64,000 nt of DNA, from assembly GCF_900101615.1 (NCBI RefSeq), contig NZ_FMZX01000006.1, forward strand, positions 124,001 to 188,000, read 5' to 3'. The notes under the pieces are model-generated. The model worked only from the letters and a program-made list of their open reading frames with translations. It ran no database searches and was not told the DNA's origin. This document shows positions 26,142 to 34,354 of this stretch, piece after piece. The position numbers were made by a program, and so were the translations under genes. The stretch is from Belnapia rosea. GTDB taxonomy: Bacteria; Pseudomonadota; Alphaproteobacteria; Acetobacterales; Acetobacteraceae. Each line of letters opens with the position of its first letter. The stretch's first letter is position 1.

Positions 26142-27431
26142 CTACCCCGCGAAGGGGTCGCGGAGCGTGATCGTGTCGTCGCGGTCCGGGCTGGTGCTGA
26201 GCAGCACGACCGGAGCCTCGACCAGCTCCTCGATGCGGCGGACATACTTCACCGCTGCCGCCGGCAGGTCGGCATAGGAGCGGGCGCCGCGGGTGGAACT
26301 GGTCCAGCCCTCCAGCACCTCATAGACCGGCCTGGCCGCGGCCTGCGCGCCGGCGGCGGAGGGCAGGCGACGGTAGCTCTCGCCGCCGATCGTGTAGCCC
26401 GTGCAGATCTTCAGCTCCTCCAGCCCGTCGAGCACGTCGAGCTTGGTGAGAGCCAGGCCCTGGATGCCGCCGGTCTTCACCGCCTGGCGCACCATGCAGG
26501 CATCGAACCAGCCGCAGCGCCGCGGGCGGCCCGTCACGGTGCCGAATTCGCGGCCGCGCTCGCCGAGGCCCCGGCCGATCTCGTCCTGCAGCTCCGTCGG
26601 GAAGGGGCCGCTGCCGACGCGCGTCGTGTAGGCCTTGGCGATGCCGAGGACCATGCCGATGGCATCCGGCCCGATGCCCGCCCCCGCCGCGGCATTGCCG
26701 GCGACGGTGTTGCTGCTGGTGACATAGGGGTAGGTGCCGTGGTCGACATCGAGCATGACCGCCTGCGCGCCCTCGAACAGCACGCGCTGGCCGTTGTGCC
26801 GCGTCGCATCCAGGCGCTCCCACACCGCTTCGGAAAAGGGCAGCAGCCGCGGCGCCAGGGCCAGCAGCCCGTCGAGCAGCGCCTGCTTCTCGAAGGTGGC
26901 GGCGCCGAGGCCGCGCAGCAGGCTGTTGTGGTGCAGCAGCAGCTCGTCGAGCTTGGCCGAGAGCGTCGCCGGCTCCGCCAGATCGCACAGGCGGATGGAG
27001 CGGCGGCCGACCTTGTCCTCATAGGCCGGGCCGATGCCCCGCCCGGTGGTGCCGATCTTGTCCTCGCCGCGCGCCGCCTCGCGCGCCTTGTCGAGCGCCG
27101 GGTGCAGCGGGAGGATCAGCGGGGTGTTCTCGGCGATGCGGAGGTTCTCCGGCGTGACGGAGAGGCCCTGGGCGGTGACCTTGCCGATCTCGGCCAGCAG
27201 CGCCTCCGGGTCCAGCACCACGCCATTGCCGATGATGCCGAGCTTGCCGCGCACCACGCCCGAGGGCAGCAGCGAGAGCTTGTAGGTCTGCTCGCCCACC
27301 ACCAGCGTATGGCCCGCATTGTGGCCGCCCTGGAAGCGCACGACGATATCGGCGCGGCTCGCCAGCCAGTCGACCACCTTGCCCTTGCCCTCGTCACCCC
27401 ACTGGGCGCCGATCACCGCGACATTGGCCAT
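26142..27431 (-). CDS. purA: Adenylosuccinate synthase
   Basis: A 429-residue cytosolic enzyme that joins IMP and aspartate with GTP, the first committed step to [23 protein letters not shown] holds the GDEGKGK P-loop signature, NAGHTLV carries the catalytic-site His, and [12 protein letters not shown] and [11 protein letters not shown] are standard family segments. The length is the usual one. The ATG at 27431 shares its first base with the hisZ stop (TGATG), so purA translation is probably coupled to hisZ; AAGGA lies about ten bases upstream. Confidence 0.97.
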   Translation of the reverse strand: MANVAVIGAQWGDEGKGKVVDWLASRADIVVRFQGGHNAGHTLVVGEQTYKLSLLPSGVVRGKLGIIGNGVVLDPEALLAEIGKVTAQGLSVTPENLRIAENTPLILPLHPALDKAREAARGEDKIGTTGRGIGPAYEDKVGRRSIRLCDLAEPATLSAKLDELLLHHNSLLRGLGAATFEKQALLDGLLALAPRLLPFSEAVWERLDATRHNGQRVLFEGAQAVMLDVDHGTYPYVTSSNTVAGNAAAGAGIGPDAIGMVLGIAKAYTTRVGSGPFPTELQDEIGRGLGERGREFGTVTGRPRRCGWFDACMVRQAVKTGGIQGLALTKLDVLDGLEELKICTGYTIGGESYRRLPSAAGAQAAARPVYEVLEGWTSSTRGARSYADLPAAAVKYVRRIEELVEAPVVLLSTSPDRDDTITLRDPFAG

Positions 27432-28597
27432 CACACATCGTCCTTGCTGAAAGGCGTGGCGCTCAGGGCTTGGGCCGCGCCGTCCCGCAGGACATGCGTG
27501 CAGCGCAGCGCGGCAGGGCTGTCGCCCGGCGCCAGGGCGGCGACGGTGGCATACCCCTGGGCCCTGAGCGCCGATGCATCGGCGGGCGGTGTGCCGAGCG
27601 GCAGGAAGACCCGCGGGCGGGGCGCCGCCGGACGGGCGGCGCGGAGCACGGCATCCGGGTAGAGGCTCATCCCTGTCGCCGGCTCGTCATTGGCCGAGAC
27701 GTAGCGGCCGCCCCGTGCCAGCTCGCCGGTGGCGCCCGGCCCGTAGAGGGTGAAGGCGACGCCCACATGGTAGCGGAAGCCGCGGAACTCGACGGGGTCG
27801 AGGGTGATGCGCAGACCCGGCTCGCGGGCCCGGATGGCGGCAATGACGGCGGCCGCATTATCGGCGATGGCGCGGGCGGCGGGCGGCAGGTCGGCGGCGG
27901 AGAGCGCGGCGAGCGCCCCATCGGCCGGGCCGGCGGCGGCGAGCAGCACGGGCAGCGCGGCGGCCAGCGGCCCGGCCTGCTCGGCGAGCTCCGTCGCGGC
28001 GGCGGAGTCCTTGCGGTCGAGCGCCCGGGCGAGGCGCTGGCGCAGGGCGGGCGGGACGCCGGCCGCCTCCAGCAGGGTCGGCGCCATGGTCGGCAGGGTG
28101 ATGTCGAGCGAGACGGAGGGGACGCCGGCGCGGGCCAGCGCCTCCGCGGCGACCAGCGCCACCTCGGCATCGGCCTCCGCGGCATCGCTGCCGATCAGCT
28201 CGATGCCGGTCTGCGGCAGCTGCCGCTCGGGTGCCAGCTGGGTGCCGCGCACGCGGAGCACCTGGCCGGCATAGCAGAGCCGCAGCGGCCGGGCCTGCTG
28301 GCCGAGGCGCGTCGCGGCGATGCGGGCCACCTGCGGCGTGGTGTCGGCGCGCAGCCCCATCATCCGCTGGCTCACCGGGTCCATCAGCCGGAAGGTCTGC
28401 TCGGCGACCGCGCCGCCGGAGCCGGCCAGCAGGCTGTCCTCGAATTCCAGCAGCGGCGGCTTCACCCGCTCATAGCCATGCCCGGCGAAGGCGGCCATCA
28501 GCGCCTCGACGAGATCCGCCTCCCGCTCCGCCTCGGGCGGCAGCAGGTCCATCAGCCCGGCGGGCAGGAGGGCGGGGTTGGGCGCGTCGTCGGTCAT
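27431..28597 (-). CDS. hisZ: ATP phosphoribosyltransferase regulatory subunit
   Basis: A 388-residue histidyl-tRNA-synthetase-like protein without aminoacylation activity, which activates the short-form HisG in the first step of histidine synthesis. [20 protein letters not shown], a [16 protein letters not shown] segment, [20 protein letters not shown], and [18 protein letters not shown] are class II synthetase-like motifs as seen in HisZ. It is shorter than HisRS and lacks the anticodon-binding domain. hisG is not in the window. The ATG at 28597 starts just before the conserved region. It is operonic with purA. Confidence 0.93.
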   Translation of the reverse strand: MTDDAPNPALLPAGLMDLLPPEAEREADLVEALMAAFAGHGYERVKPPLLEFEDSLLAGSGGAVAEQTFRLMDPVSQRMMGLRADTTPQVARIAATRLGQQARPLRLCYAGQVLRVRGTQLAPERQLPQTGIELIGSDAAEADAEVALVAAEALARAGVPSVSLDITLPTMAPTLLEAAGVPPALRQRLARALDRKDSAAATELAEQAGPLAAALPVLLAAAGPADGALAALSAADLPPAARAIADNAAAVIAAIRAREPGLRITLDPVEFRGFRYHVGVAFTLYGPGATGELARGGRYVSANDEPATGMSLYPDAVLRAARPAAPRPRVFLPLGTPPADASALRAQGYATVAALAPGDSPAALRCTHVLRDGAAQALSATPFSKDDV

Positions 28598-28660
28598 GCG
28601 GGCGCGGGTGTGGCAGGGGGGGGCCAAGGGCGCAAGAGGCTACGCAGGGGGCCGGCGCCC

Positions 28661-29053
28661 CTATTCGTCGAGCGGATAGTCGGCCAGTTCCGGCCGCATG
28701 GCCTCGATGACGAAATCGACGAAGGCCTCGGGGGCGTCGAGGTAGAATTCGCGCCCCGAATAGGCGCCGACCTGCGCCGCCATCCCCTGCCCCGCCGCCC
28801 ATTCGGCCAGGGCCTCCAGATCCTCGCGCGGCGTCTCGCTGAGGAAGGAGACCTGGGAGCGGAGCTTGTCCGCATCCCGGCCCGGCGTGTCGCTGCGGCT
28901 GAATTGCAGGTCCACATTGGCGCCGGGCTGGCGGAGCCAGATGGCCCGCTCCGTCCGGCGCAGCACGGTGAAGCCGAGCTGCGTGGTGAACAGCGCCACC
29001 ACCGTCTCGAAATGCTGTGGCGTCAGCCGGTTGGCGACGTGGTTGAAGCGCAT
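28661..29053 (-). CDS. VOC-fold (glyoxalase/dioxygenase) protein, unassigned
   Basis: A 130-residue protein starting MRFNHVANRLTPQHFETVVA, with FTTQLGFTVLRRTERAIWLR, the layout of a single vicinal-oxygen-chelate module. The metal ligands usual for glyoxalase I are not obvious, so it may be a degenerate or non-catalytic member. It ends EFYLDAPEAFVDFVIEAMRP. It lies 63 bases upstream of hisZ on the same strand and 73 bases after another VOC gene. The specific function is unknown. Confidence 0.65.
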   Translation of the reverse strand: MRFNHVANRLTPQHFETVVALFTTQLGFTVLRRTERAIWLRQPGANVDLQFSRSDTPGRDADKLRSQVSFLSETPREDLEALAEWAAGQGMAAQVGAYSGREFYLDAPEAFVDFVIEAMRPELADYPLDE

Positions 29054-29126
29054 GGGGCGGGCTCCGCGGGGCTCTGCCCCGCATAGGACCGCCGAAGCGC
29101 GGCGAGGTCGAGCCCGCCCATGGCCA

Positions 29127-29549
29127 TCAGGCCTTCTCCATGGCCTTCCGGGCCGCCTCCATGTCCATCCACATCACCTCCCAATGATGCCCGTCCGGGT
29201 CCTCGAAGCTGCGGCCATACATGAAGCCGTAATCCTGGGTCTGGCCAGGGTCGGCACGGCCACCGGCGGCGGCGGCGCGCCCGACCGTGTCATCGACCTC
29301 GGCGCGGCTCCCGGCGGAGAGGCAGATCAGCACGCCGCTTGCCGCATGGGCATCGGCGATCGGCTTGGCGGTGAACATCCGGTACTTGTCATGGGTCAGC
29401 AGCATGGCGTGGATGGTCTCCGAGAAGACCATGCAGGCGGCGGTCTCATCGGTGAATTGCGGGTTCAGCCGGGCGCCGACGGCCTCGTAGAAGGCGATCG
29501 CCCGCGTCAGGTCGGTTACGGGCAGGTTCACGAAGATCAGCTTCGACAT
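29127..29549 (-). CDS. VOC-family protein (COG3607-like)
   Basis: A 140-residue protein of the lactoylglutathione-lyase-like group. MSKLIFVNLPVTDLTRAIAF, ACMVFSETIHAMLLTHDKY and the tail FEDPDGHHWEVMWMD match well; the last segment carries a metal-ligand Glu. It may detoxify or modify small electrophiles, but the substrate is not known. The gene is divergent from an HxlR regulator across 60 bases, and this pairing suggests the regulator controls it. Confidence 0.8.
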   Translation of the reverse strand: MSKLIFVNLPVTDLTRAIAFYEAVGARLNPQFTDETAACMVFSETIHAMLLTHDKYRMFTAKPIADAHAASGVLICLSAGSRAEVDDTVGRAAAAGGRADPGQTQDYGFMYGRSFEDPDGHHWEVMWMDMEAARKAMEKA

Positions 29550-29593
29550 GGATGGTGTCCTCCCCTGGGCTTTGACGATGCTGCCCGATGTGA

Positions 29594-29608
29594 GTTATTA
29601 ATTGCAAC
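29594..29608. promoter_or_regulatory. AT-rich inverted-repeat-like site in the VOC/HxlR intergenic gap
   Basis: GTTATTAATTGCAAC, with GTT and AAC at its ends, is strikingly AT-rich for this genome. It lies just before the HxlR start (29610) and 45 bases from the VOC start. It may be the HxlR operator or a promoter element; the symmetry is imperfect. Confidence 0.3.
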
Positions 29609-29609
29609 C

Positions 29610-30326
29610 ATGAAGTCAGAAAAAATAACTTCCGATGCGGCACCGCGCCGCTGGTACGAAGATGCCTGCGCCGCCGCCCATGCCCTCGACCTGGTCGGCG
29701 AGCGGTGGGCGCTGCTGGTGATGCGGGAGCTGATCTTCGGCCCGCGCCGCTTCAGCGAGTTGCGCACCAGCCTGCCCGGCATCAGCGCCAATGTGCTGAC
29801 CCAGCGCCTCGCGGGGCTGGAGGCGGCCGGGGTGGTGGTGCGCCGCCGCCTGCCGCCACCCGCCTCCGCCCAGGTCTATGCGCTGACCGAATGGGGGCTG
29901 GAGAGCGAGCCGATCTTCCAGGCGCTCGGCCGCTGGGCGGCCCGCTCGCCGCTGCATGACCCGGCCCTGCCATTCAGCGCCGCCTCCCTGCTGCTCTCGC
30001 TGCGGACCATGCTGGATGCCGGGCGGGCCGCGGGGCTCACGGCGCGGATCGGCTTCCGCCTGGGGGAGGAGCACTACCTGGCGCGGCTGGAGAGCGGGCG
30101 GATCGCGATCGCCGCCGGGCCGGTGGCGGGGGCGGACTTGGTGCTCGACGGGGCGCCGCCGGTGATCGCCGGGGCCATCTATGGCGGCCAGCCCCTGGCG
30201 GCGCTGGAGGCGGCGGGGGCGCTCCGAATCGAGGGGGACCGGGCGCTGGCGGCACGCTTCGTCACCCTCTTCCCGCTGCCGCCGAAGGCGCCGGGCCCTC
30301 AGGCCTCGGCAGGGGCCTCCACATAG
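29610..30326 (+). CDS. HxlR-family transcriptional regulator with C-terminal extension
   Basis: A 238-residue regulator. Residues about 15-105 are an HxlR winged helix: CAAAHALDLVGERWALLVMR, ELIFGPRRFSELRTSLPGIS, ANVLTQRLAGLE. HxlR proteins are usually about 110-150 residues. The extra part (120-225) resembles an SCP2-like sterol-carrier or alkyl-sulfatase C-terminal fold (LAGADL-type segment, GGQPLAALEAAGALRIEGD), a known longer arrangement. The ATG at 29610 follows an AT-rich site with no clear Shine-Dalgarno. Its 3' end overlaps the convergent ligase gene by 28 bases. It probably controls the divergent VOC gene. Confidence 0.82.
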   Translation: MKSEKITSDAAPRRWYEDACAAAHALDLVGERWALLVMRELIFGPRRFSELRTSLPGISANVLTQRLAGLEAAGVVVRRRLPPPASAQVYALTEWGLESEPIFQALGRWAARSPLHDPALPFSAASLLLSLRTMLDAGRAAGLTARIGFRLGEEHYLARLESGRIAIAAGPVAGADLVLDGAPPVIAGAIYGGQPLAALEAAGALRIEGDRALAARFVTLFPLPPKAPGPQASAGAST

Positions 30327-31903
30327 GCCATCAGGTTCTCCAGCCGGTCCGCCTCGCTGGCCGGCTTGTCGGTGCGGATGCGGGCAATGCGGGGGAAGCG
30401 GAGGGCGACGCCCGATTTGTGCCGGCCCGACAGCTGGGCGGCGTCGAAGATCACCTCCAGCACCAGGGCCTTCTCCACCTCCCGCACCGGGCCGAAGCGG
30501 CTGACCGTGTGGTTGCGGATCCAGCGGTCGAGCCAGCCCAGCTCCTCATCCGTATAGCCGGAATAGGCCTTGCCGACGGGCACCAGCTCCTCGCCCCCCG
30601 CCCCGTCTGGCCGCCAGAGGCCGAAGGTGTAGTCGCTGTAGAAGCTGCTGCGCTTGCCATGGCCGCGCTGGGCATACATCAGCACCGCGTCGATGCTCAG
30701 CGGGTCCCGCTTCCACTTCCACCAGAGGCCCTTCTGCCGGCCGGCGAGATAGGGGCTGTTGGCGCGCTTCAGCATCAGCCCCTCGATGGAGGCGGCCCGC
30801 GCCCCGTCCCGCACCTCGCCCAGCTGGGCGACGGACGCGAAGGCGATCAGCGGCGAGAGGTCCATCCGCGCCGGCTCGAAGCGGGCCACCCAATCCTCCA
30901 GGCGGCGGCGGCGCTCGTCGAAGGGCAGCGCGCGGAGATCCTCGCCGCCCTCGAACAGCAGGTCGTAGAGGCGGACGCCGACCGGGTAGTCGCGCAGCAT
31001 CTTCGGCCCGACCAGCTTGCGGTTCAGCCGCTGCTGCAGGTCGGCGAAGGGCGCGACGAGACCGTCCCGGATCACCAGCAGCTCGCCATCCAGCACGGCA
31101 TGGAAGTCCATCGCCTCGAGGATCTCGGGGAAGCCGCCCGAGATATCCTCGCCGCCACGGCTCCAGATCCGCCGCCCGCCCGGCCCGGCGGTGAGCTGGA
31201 CGCGGATGCCGTCCCATTTCCACTCCGCACGCCAGGCGGCGGGGTCGAGGGCGGCGAGGTCGCGGTCCTCCAGCGGATGGGCCAGCATCAGCGGGCGGAA
31301 GACCGGGGCGTCGCGCGGATCGGGCTTCTCGGCCCCGCCTTCCAGCCAGCGGAAGATCGGCAGGTAGGGCGGCGCGACCCCGTGCCAGATCTCCTCGATC
31401 TCCTCCACCGGCTTGCCGGACCATTCGGCCAGTGCCACCCGGGCGAGGCGGCCGGAGACGCCGACGCGCAGCCCCCCGGTGATGAGCTTGATGAGCGCCA
31501 GCCGCCCGCCGGAATCGAGCGTGTCGAGCCAGCCGGCAATCAAGGCCGGCAGCTCCGCCTTCGGCGTCACCTCCAGCGCCTCCACCACCTCGGAGAGGGT
31601 CGGCGGCGGGGCGTTCACGCCGGCCCTCTCCGGCCAGATCAGCGCCACCGTCTCGGCCAGGTCGCCGACATAGTCGTGGCTGAGGGCAAAGAGCACCGGG
31701 TCGGTGCGGGCGGCGGCGAGATCGCGGATCATCGCCGGCTTGGCGGCGGTGAAGACCAGCTCCTCGGTGAGCGCCGCGAGGCCGACGCCGCGATCGGGGT
31801 CGGGCTGGGTGGCGAACCAGTCGCGCAGCAGGGCCAGCTTGGCATTGCGGCCAGGGGTGAAGATCAGGCGCTCCAGCAACTCGGCGAAGGCGGAGACACT
31901 CAT
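30299..31903 (-). CDS. Ligase-associated ATP-dependent DNA ligase
   Basis: A 534-residue ATP-dependent DNA ligase of the type found with an exonuclease, Lhr-like helicase and PdeM in bacteria (the cisplatin-resistance ligase group). The adenylation motif is EWKWDGIR with Lys229 as the AMP-accepting residue. Motif III-V segments include LDGELLVI, EGLMLKRANSPYLAGR and WWKWKRDP. An N-terminal DNA-binding region (1-210) and a C-terminal OB fold complete the enzyme. It seals nicks during damage repair and is distinct from the NAD-dependent LigA. Its ATG overlaps the exonuclease stop (31900-31903). Confidence 0.92.
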   Translation of the reverse strand: MSVSAFAELLERLIFTPGRNAKLALLRDWFATQPDPDRGVGLAALTEELVFTAAKPAMIRDLAAARTDPVLFALSHDYVGDLAETVALIWPERAGVNAPPPTLSEVVEALEVTPKAELPALIAGWLDTLDSGGRLALIKLITGGLRVGVSGRLARVALAEWSGKPVEEIEEIWHGVAPPYLPIFRWLEGGAEKPDPRDAPVFRPLMLAHPLEDRDLAALDPAAWRAEWKWDGIRVQLTAGPGGRRIWSRGGEDISGGFPEILEAMDFHAVLDGELLVIRDGLVAPFADLQQRLNRKLVGPKMLRDYPVGVRLYDLLFEGGEDLRALPFDERRRRLEDWVARFEPARMDLSPLIAFASVAQLGEVRDGARAASIEGLMLKRANSPYLAGRQKGLWWKWKRDPLSIDAVLMYAQRGHGKRSSFYSDYTFGLWRPDGAGGEELVPVGKAYSGYTDEELGWLDRWIRNHTVSRFGPVREVEKALVLEVIFDAAQLSGRHKSGVALRFPRIARIRTDKPASEADRLENLMAYVEAPAEA

Positions 31904-32943
31904 GCCGCCGGCGCCTCGTCGGCCGGCACGGCCGCCTCGTCCTCATCCTCGCCGAGCCCGACCAGGTGCAGCGCCCGGCCGCGGATGCCGCGCCCGGCCA
32001 GTGCATGCACCAGGGCATCGTCGCGGCCATGCGTCACCCAGACCTCGGGCGCGCCGACCTCGTCGATGGTGCGGTTGAGGTCATCCCAATCGGCATGGTC
32101 GCTGATGACCATGGGCAGCTCGACCCCGCGCGTCCTGGCCCGCTGGCGCACCCGCATCCAGCCGCTGGCCAGCGCCGTCACCGGCTCGGCAAGGCGCCGG
32201 GCCCAGCGATCGGCGATGGCCGAGGGGGGCGCGAGGACGATGGCGCCGCGCAGCTCCGCCTTGTTGGCGACGGTCGCCGGCCGCAGCTCGCCGAGCGGCA
32301 CGCCGAGCTCCTCGTAGAGGCGGCAGAGCGGCTGCTGGGCGCCGTGCAGATGGATCGGCCGGTCCCAGCCGGCGGCGCGCAGCAGGGCGATCACCCGCTG
32401 GCATTTGCCGAGTGCGTAGCAGCCGACCACATGCGTCCGCTCCGGGAACAGGGCCAGGCTCTTCAGCAGCTTCGCCACCTCATGGGCCGGGTCCGGGTGG
32501 CGGAAGACCGGCAAGGCGAAGGTCGCCTCGGTGACGAAGACATCGCAGCCCACCACCTCGAAGGGCGCACAGGTCGGGTCGGCCTGCCGCTTGTAGTCGC
32601 CGGAGACCACGGCGCGGGAGCCGCGCCAGTCCAGCACCACCTGAGCCGAGCCGAGCACATGCCCGGCCGGGACGAGGCGGATCGTCACCTCGCCCTGGCG
32701 CAGCACCTCGCCATAGCGCATCGGCTGCTGGCTGGCGCCTGCCCCCTCCCCCATCCGCGCCCGCATGATGGCGAGCGTCTCCGGCGTCGCCAGCACGGCC
32801 TGGTGGCCCGGTCGCGCATGGTCGGCATGGCCATGGGTGATGACGGCCCGCTCCACCGGCCGCACCGGGTCGATGAAGAAGCCGCCAGGCTCGCAGAGCA
32901 GGCCGTCAGGGGTGACACGGAGCCAGGTCTCGGGGTGGGGCAT
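31900..32943 (-). CDS. Ligase-associated DNA exonuclease (MBL-fold, CPSF/Exo type)
   Basis: A 347-residue metallo-beta-lactamase/beta-CASP-like nuclease. THGHADHAR is the HxHxDH metal motif; AGHVLGSAQV, VVSGDYKRQ and FVTEATFALP follow as in the mRNA 3'-end-processing-like family. It sits immediately upstream of the ligase with an ATGA overlap, the usual arrangement of this repair set, where it would trim DNA ends before sealing. The C-terminus is unusually acidic (GEDEDEAAVPADE). The start at 32943 fits the MPHPETWLRVTPDGLLCEPG beginning. Confidence 0.9.
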   Translation of the reverse strand: MPHPETWLRVTPDGLLCEPGGFFIDPVRPVERAVITHGHADHARPGHQAVLATPETLAIMRARMGEGAGASQQPMRYGEVLRQGEVTIRLVPAGHVLGSAQVVLDWRGSRAVVSGDYKRQADPTCAPFEVVGCDVFVTEATFALPVFRHPDPAHEVAKLLKSLALFPERTHVVGCYALGKCQRVIALLRAAGWDRPIHLHGAQQPLCRLYEELGVPLGELRPATVANKAELRGAIVLAPPSAIADRWARRLAEPVTALASGWMRVRQRARTRGVELPMVISDHADWDDLNRTIDEVGAPEVWVTHGRDDALVHALAGRGIRGRALHLVGLGEDEDEAAVPADEAPAA

Positions 32944-33280
32944 CGGGATGGGGTCACCTCGGTCCTGCGGAGCTTGGGGAGAAAGTGCCAGGCTTCAAGC
33001 CGGTTGCAGAGCAATGACGGGAGGTGCCCTCAACCAAAAGGTGAATAACGAGGTGGCGCACACGCATGCCAATGGCGCAATGTCTACACTTCGGCCACAG
33101 TATGGCACCGCTGTGGCATGTGGTTTCGGGCCTGGTGGCAACCCCCCTTGCACCAGGTCGTTCCCAGTGGCGTGCGCCGTGCTGGGGCCGGGAAACCACC
33201 GGTCGCGTCAGGCGTCAAAATGCTACCGCGCCCGCAACGGCTGGTGGGCATCTTAGGTGCATGAAGGGCAAGGGATTTGG
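32944..33280. other. Divergent intergenic region, no gene seen
   Basis: These 337 bases separate the exonuclease-ligase operon (minus) from the kinase and helicase genes (plus). They must hold promoters for both directions. I see no convincing LexA-type site (GTTC or GAAC direct repeats at the right spacing) and no RNA gene. The segment 33040-33110 is less GC-rich than its surroundings. Confidence 0.5.
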
Positions 33281-34312
33281 ATGTCGCCAGGGCAGCGGGA
33301 TGCGGCAGAAGCCGGGACGGCGGCGGAAGCGGAGCCCTCCCTCCTGCTGGACTATGCTCCGGTCATGATCTGGCAGGCCGGGCCTGACCGGTCGCGCAGC
33401 TTCGTCAACCAGTCCTGGCTCGATTTCACCGGCCGGCCTGCGGAGGCGGAGCTGGGCTTCGGCTGGGTGGACAACCTGCATCCGGAGGATCGGGCCCGTT
33501 GCGAGCAGGCCTCGCTCGAGGGCTTCGCCTCGGAGCGGCCATTCACCATCGACTACCGGCTGCGCCGGCATGATGGCGCCTGGCGCTGGGTGCTCGATAC
33601 CGCCCGGCCGCTTTGCCAGGACGGCGTCTTCACCGGCTTCGTCGGCTCCTGCGTCGACATCACCGAGATGCGCGAGGCCCTGGAGGAGCGGCGCCGGGCG
33701 CTGGCCGAGCGCGAGGTGCTGCTGGCGGAGCTGCATCACCGGGTGAAGAACAACGCCCAGGCGACGACCTCCTTCCTCGGCCTGCAGGCCAGCCGCGCGA
33801 GCAGCCCGGAGGTGGCCGCGGCGCTGCGCGGCGCGGCCAACCGTGTGATGCTGGCCACGCTGGTGCAGGACCGCATGTTCCGCATCGCCGAGAATGCGAT
33901 GATCGATCTCGGGACGGAGTTGCAGGCCACCGCGCAGAGTGCGCTGGACGTGGTCGCCCGCCCGGGCATCATGCTCGACTCCGAGGTGGAGGCGGGCCTG
34001 CTGATGCCGGTCTCCCAGGCGACGCCGCTGGCGCTGATCGTGAACGAGCTGGTGGTGAATGCCGCCCGCCATGCCTTCCCGGACGGCCATGGCGGCACGG
34101 TCCGCCTGCGGCTCCGCCGCCCGGCGCCGGGCCTGGGGGAGCTGGTGGTGGAGGATGACGGCATAGGGCTGCAGGAAGCGCAGCGGCGCACCTCGCCGCA
34201 GGGCTGCCTCGGCCTGCACCTGGTCCCCCGCCTCGCCCGCCAGGCCCATGCCAGCCTCCGCCTCGAGGCTGACCACGGCACCCGGGCGACGCTTCGCTTC
34301 GCCTGCGGCTGA
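33281..34312 (+). CDS. PAS-domain sensor histidine kinase (HisKA_2 type)
   Basis: A 343-residue, apparently soluble kinase. Residues about 20-130 are a PAS/PAC module (FVNQSWLDFTGR, WRWVLDTARPL, GSCVDITEM). Residues 145-230 are the HisKA_2 dimerisation domain with the phospho-acceptor His153 in LHHRVKNNAQ. An ATPase domain follows with NELVVNAARHAFPDG (N box) and VEDDGIGL (G1). The ATG at 33281 has an AGGG-type site; an upstream GTG at 33257 also opens the frame. No response regulator is adjacent. It lies between the two halves of the ligase-associated repair set, and its signal is unknown. Confidence 0.88.
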   Translation: MSPGQRDAAEAGTAAEAEPSLLLDYAPVMIWQAGPDRSRSFVNQSWLDFTGRPAEAELGFGWVDNLHPEDRARCEQASLEGFASERPFTIDYRLRRHDGAWRWVLDTARPLCQDGVFTGFVGSCVDITEMREALEERRRALAEREVLLAELHHRVKNNAQATTSFLGLQASRASSPEVAAALRGAANRVMLATLVQDRMFRIAENAMIDLGTELQATAQSALDVVARPGIMLDSEVEAGLLMPVSQATPLALIVNELVVNAARHAFPDGHGGTVRLRLRRPAPGLGELVVEDDGIGLQEAQRRTSPQGCLGLHLVPRLARQAHASLRLEADHGTRATLRFACG

Positions 34313-34354
34313 AACCTTCCCGCCCGGCCTCCGCCCCGCCATATTGGGGGCCAG

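Noticed and set aside
27034-28627. Plus-strand frames opposite purA and hisZ
   Set aside because: They are antisense shadows with repetitive Arg/Gly/Ala composition.
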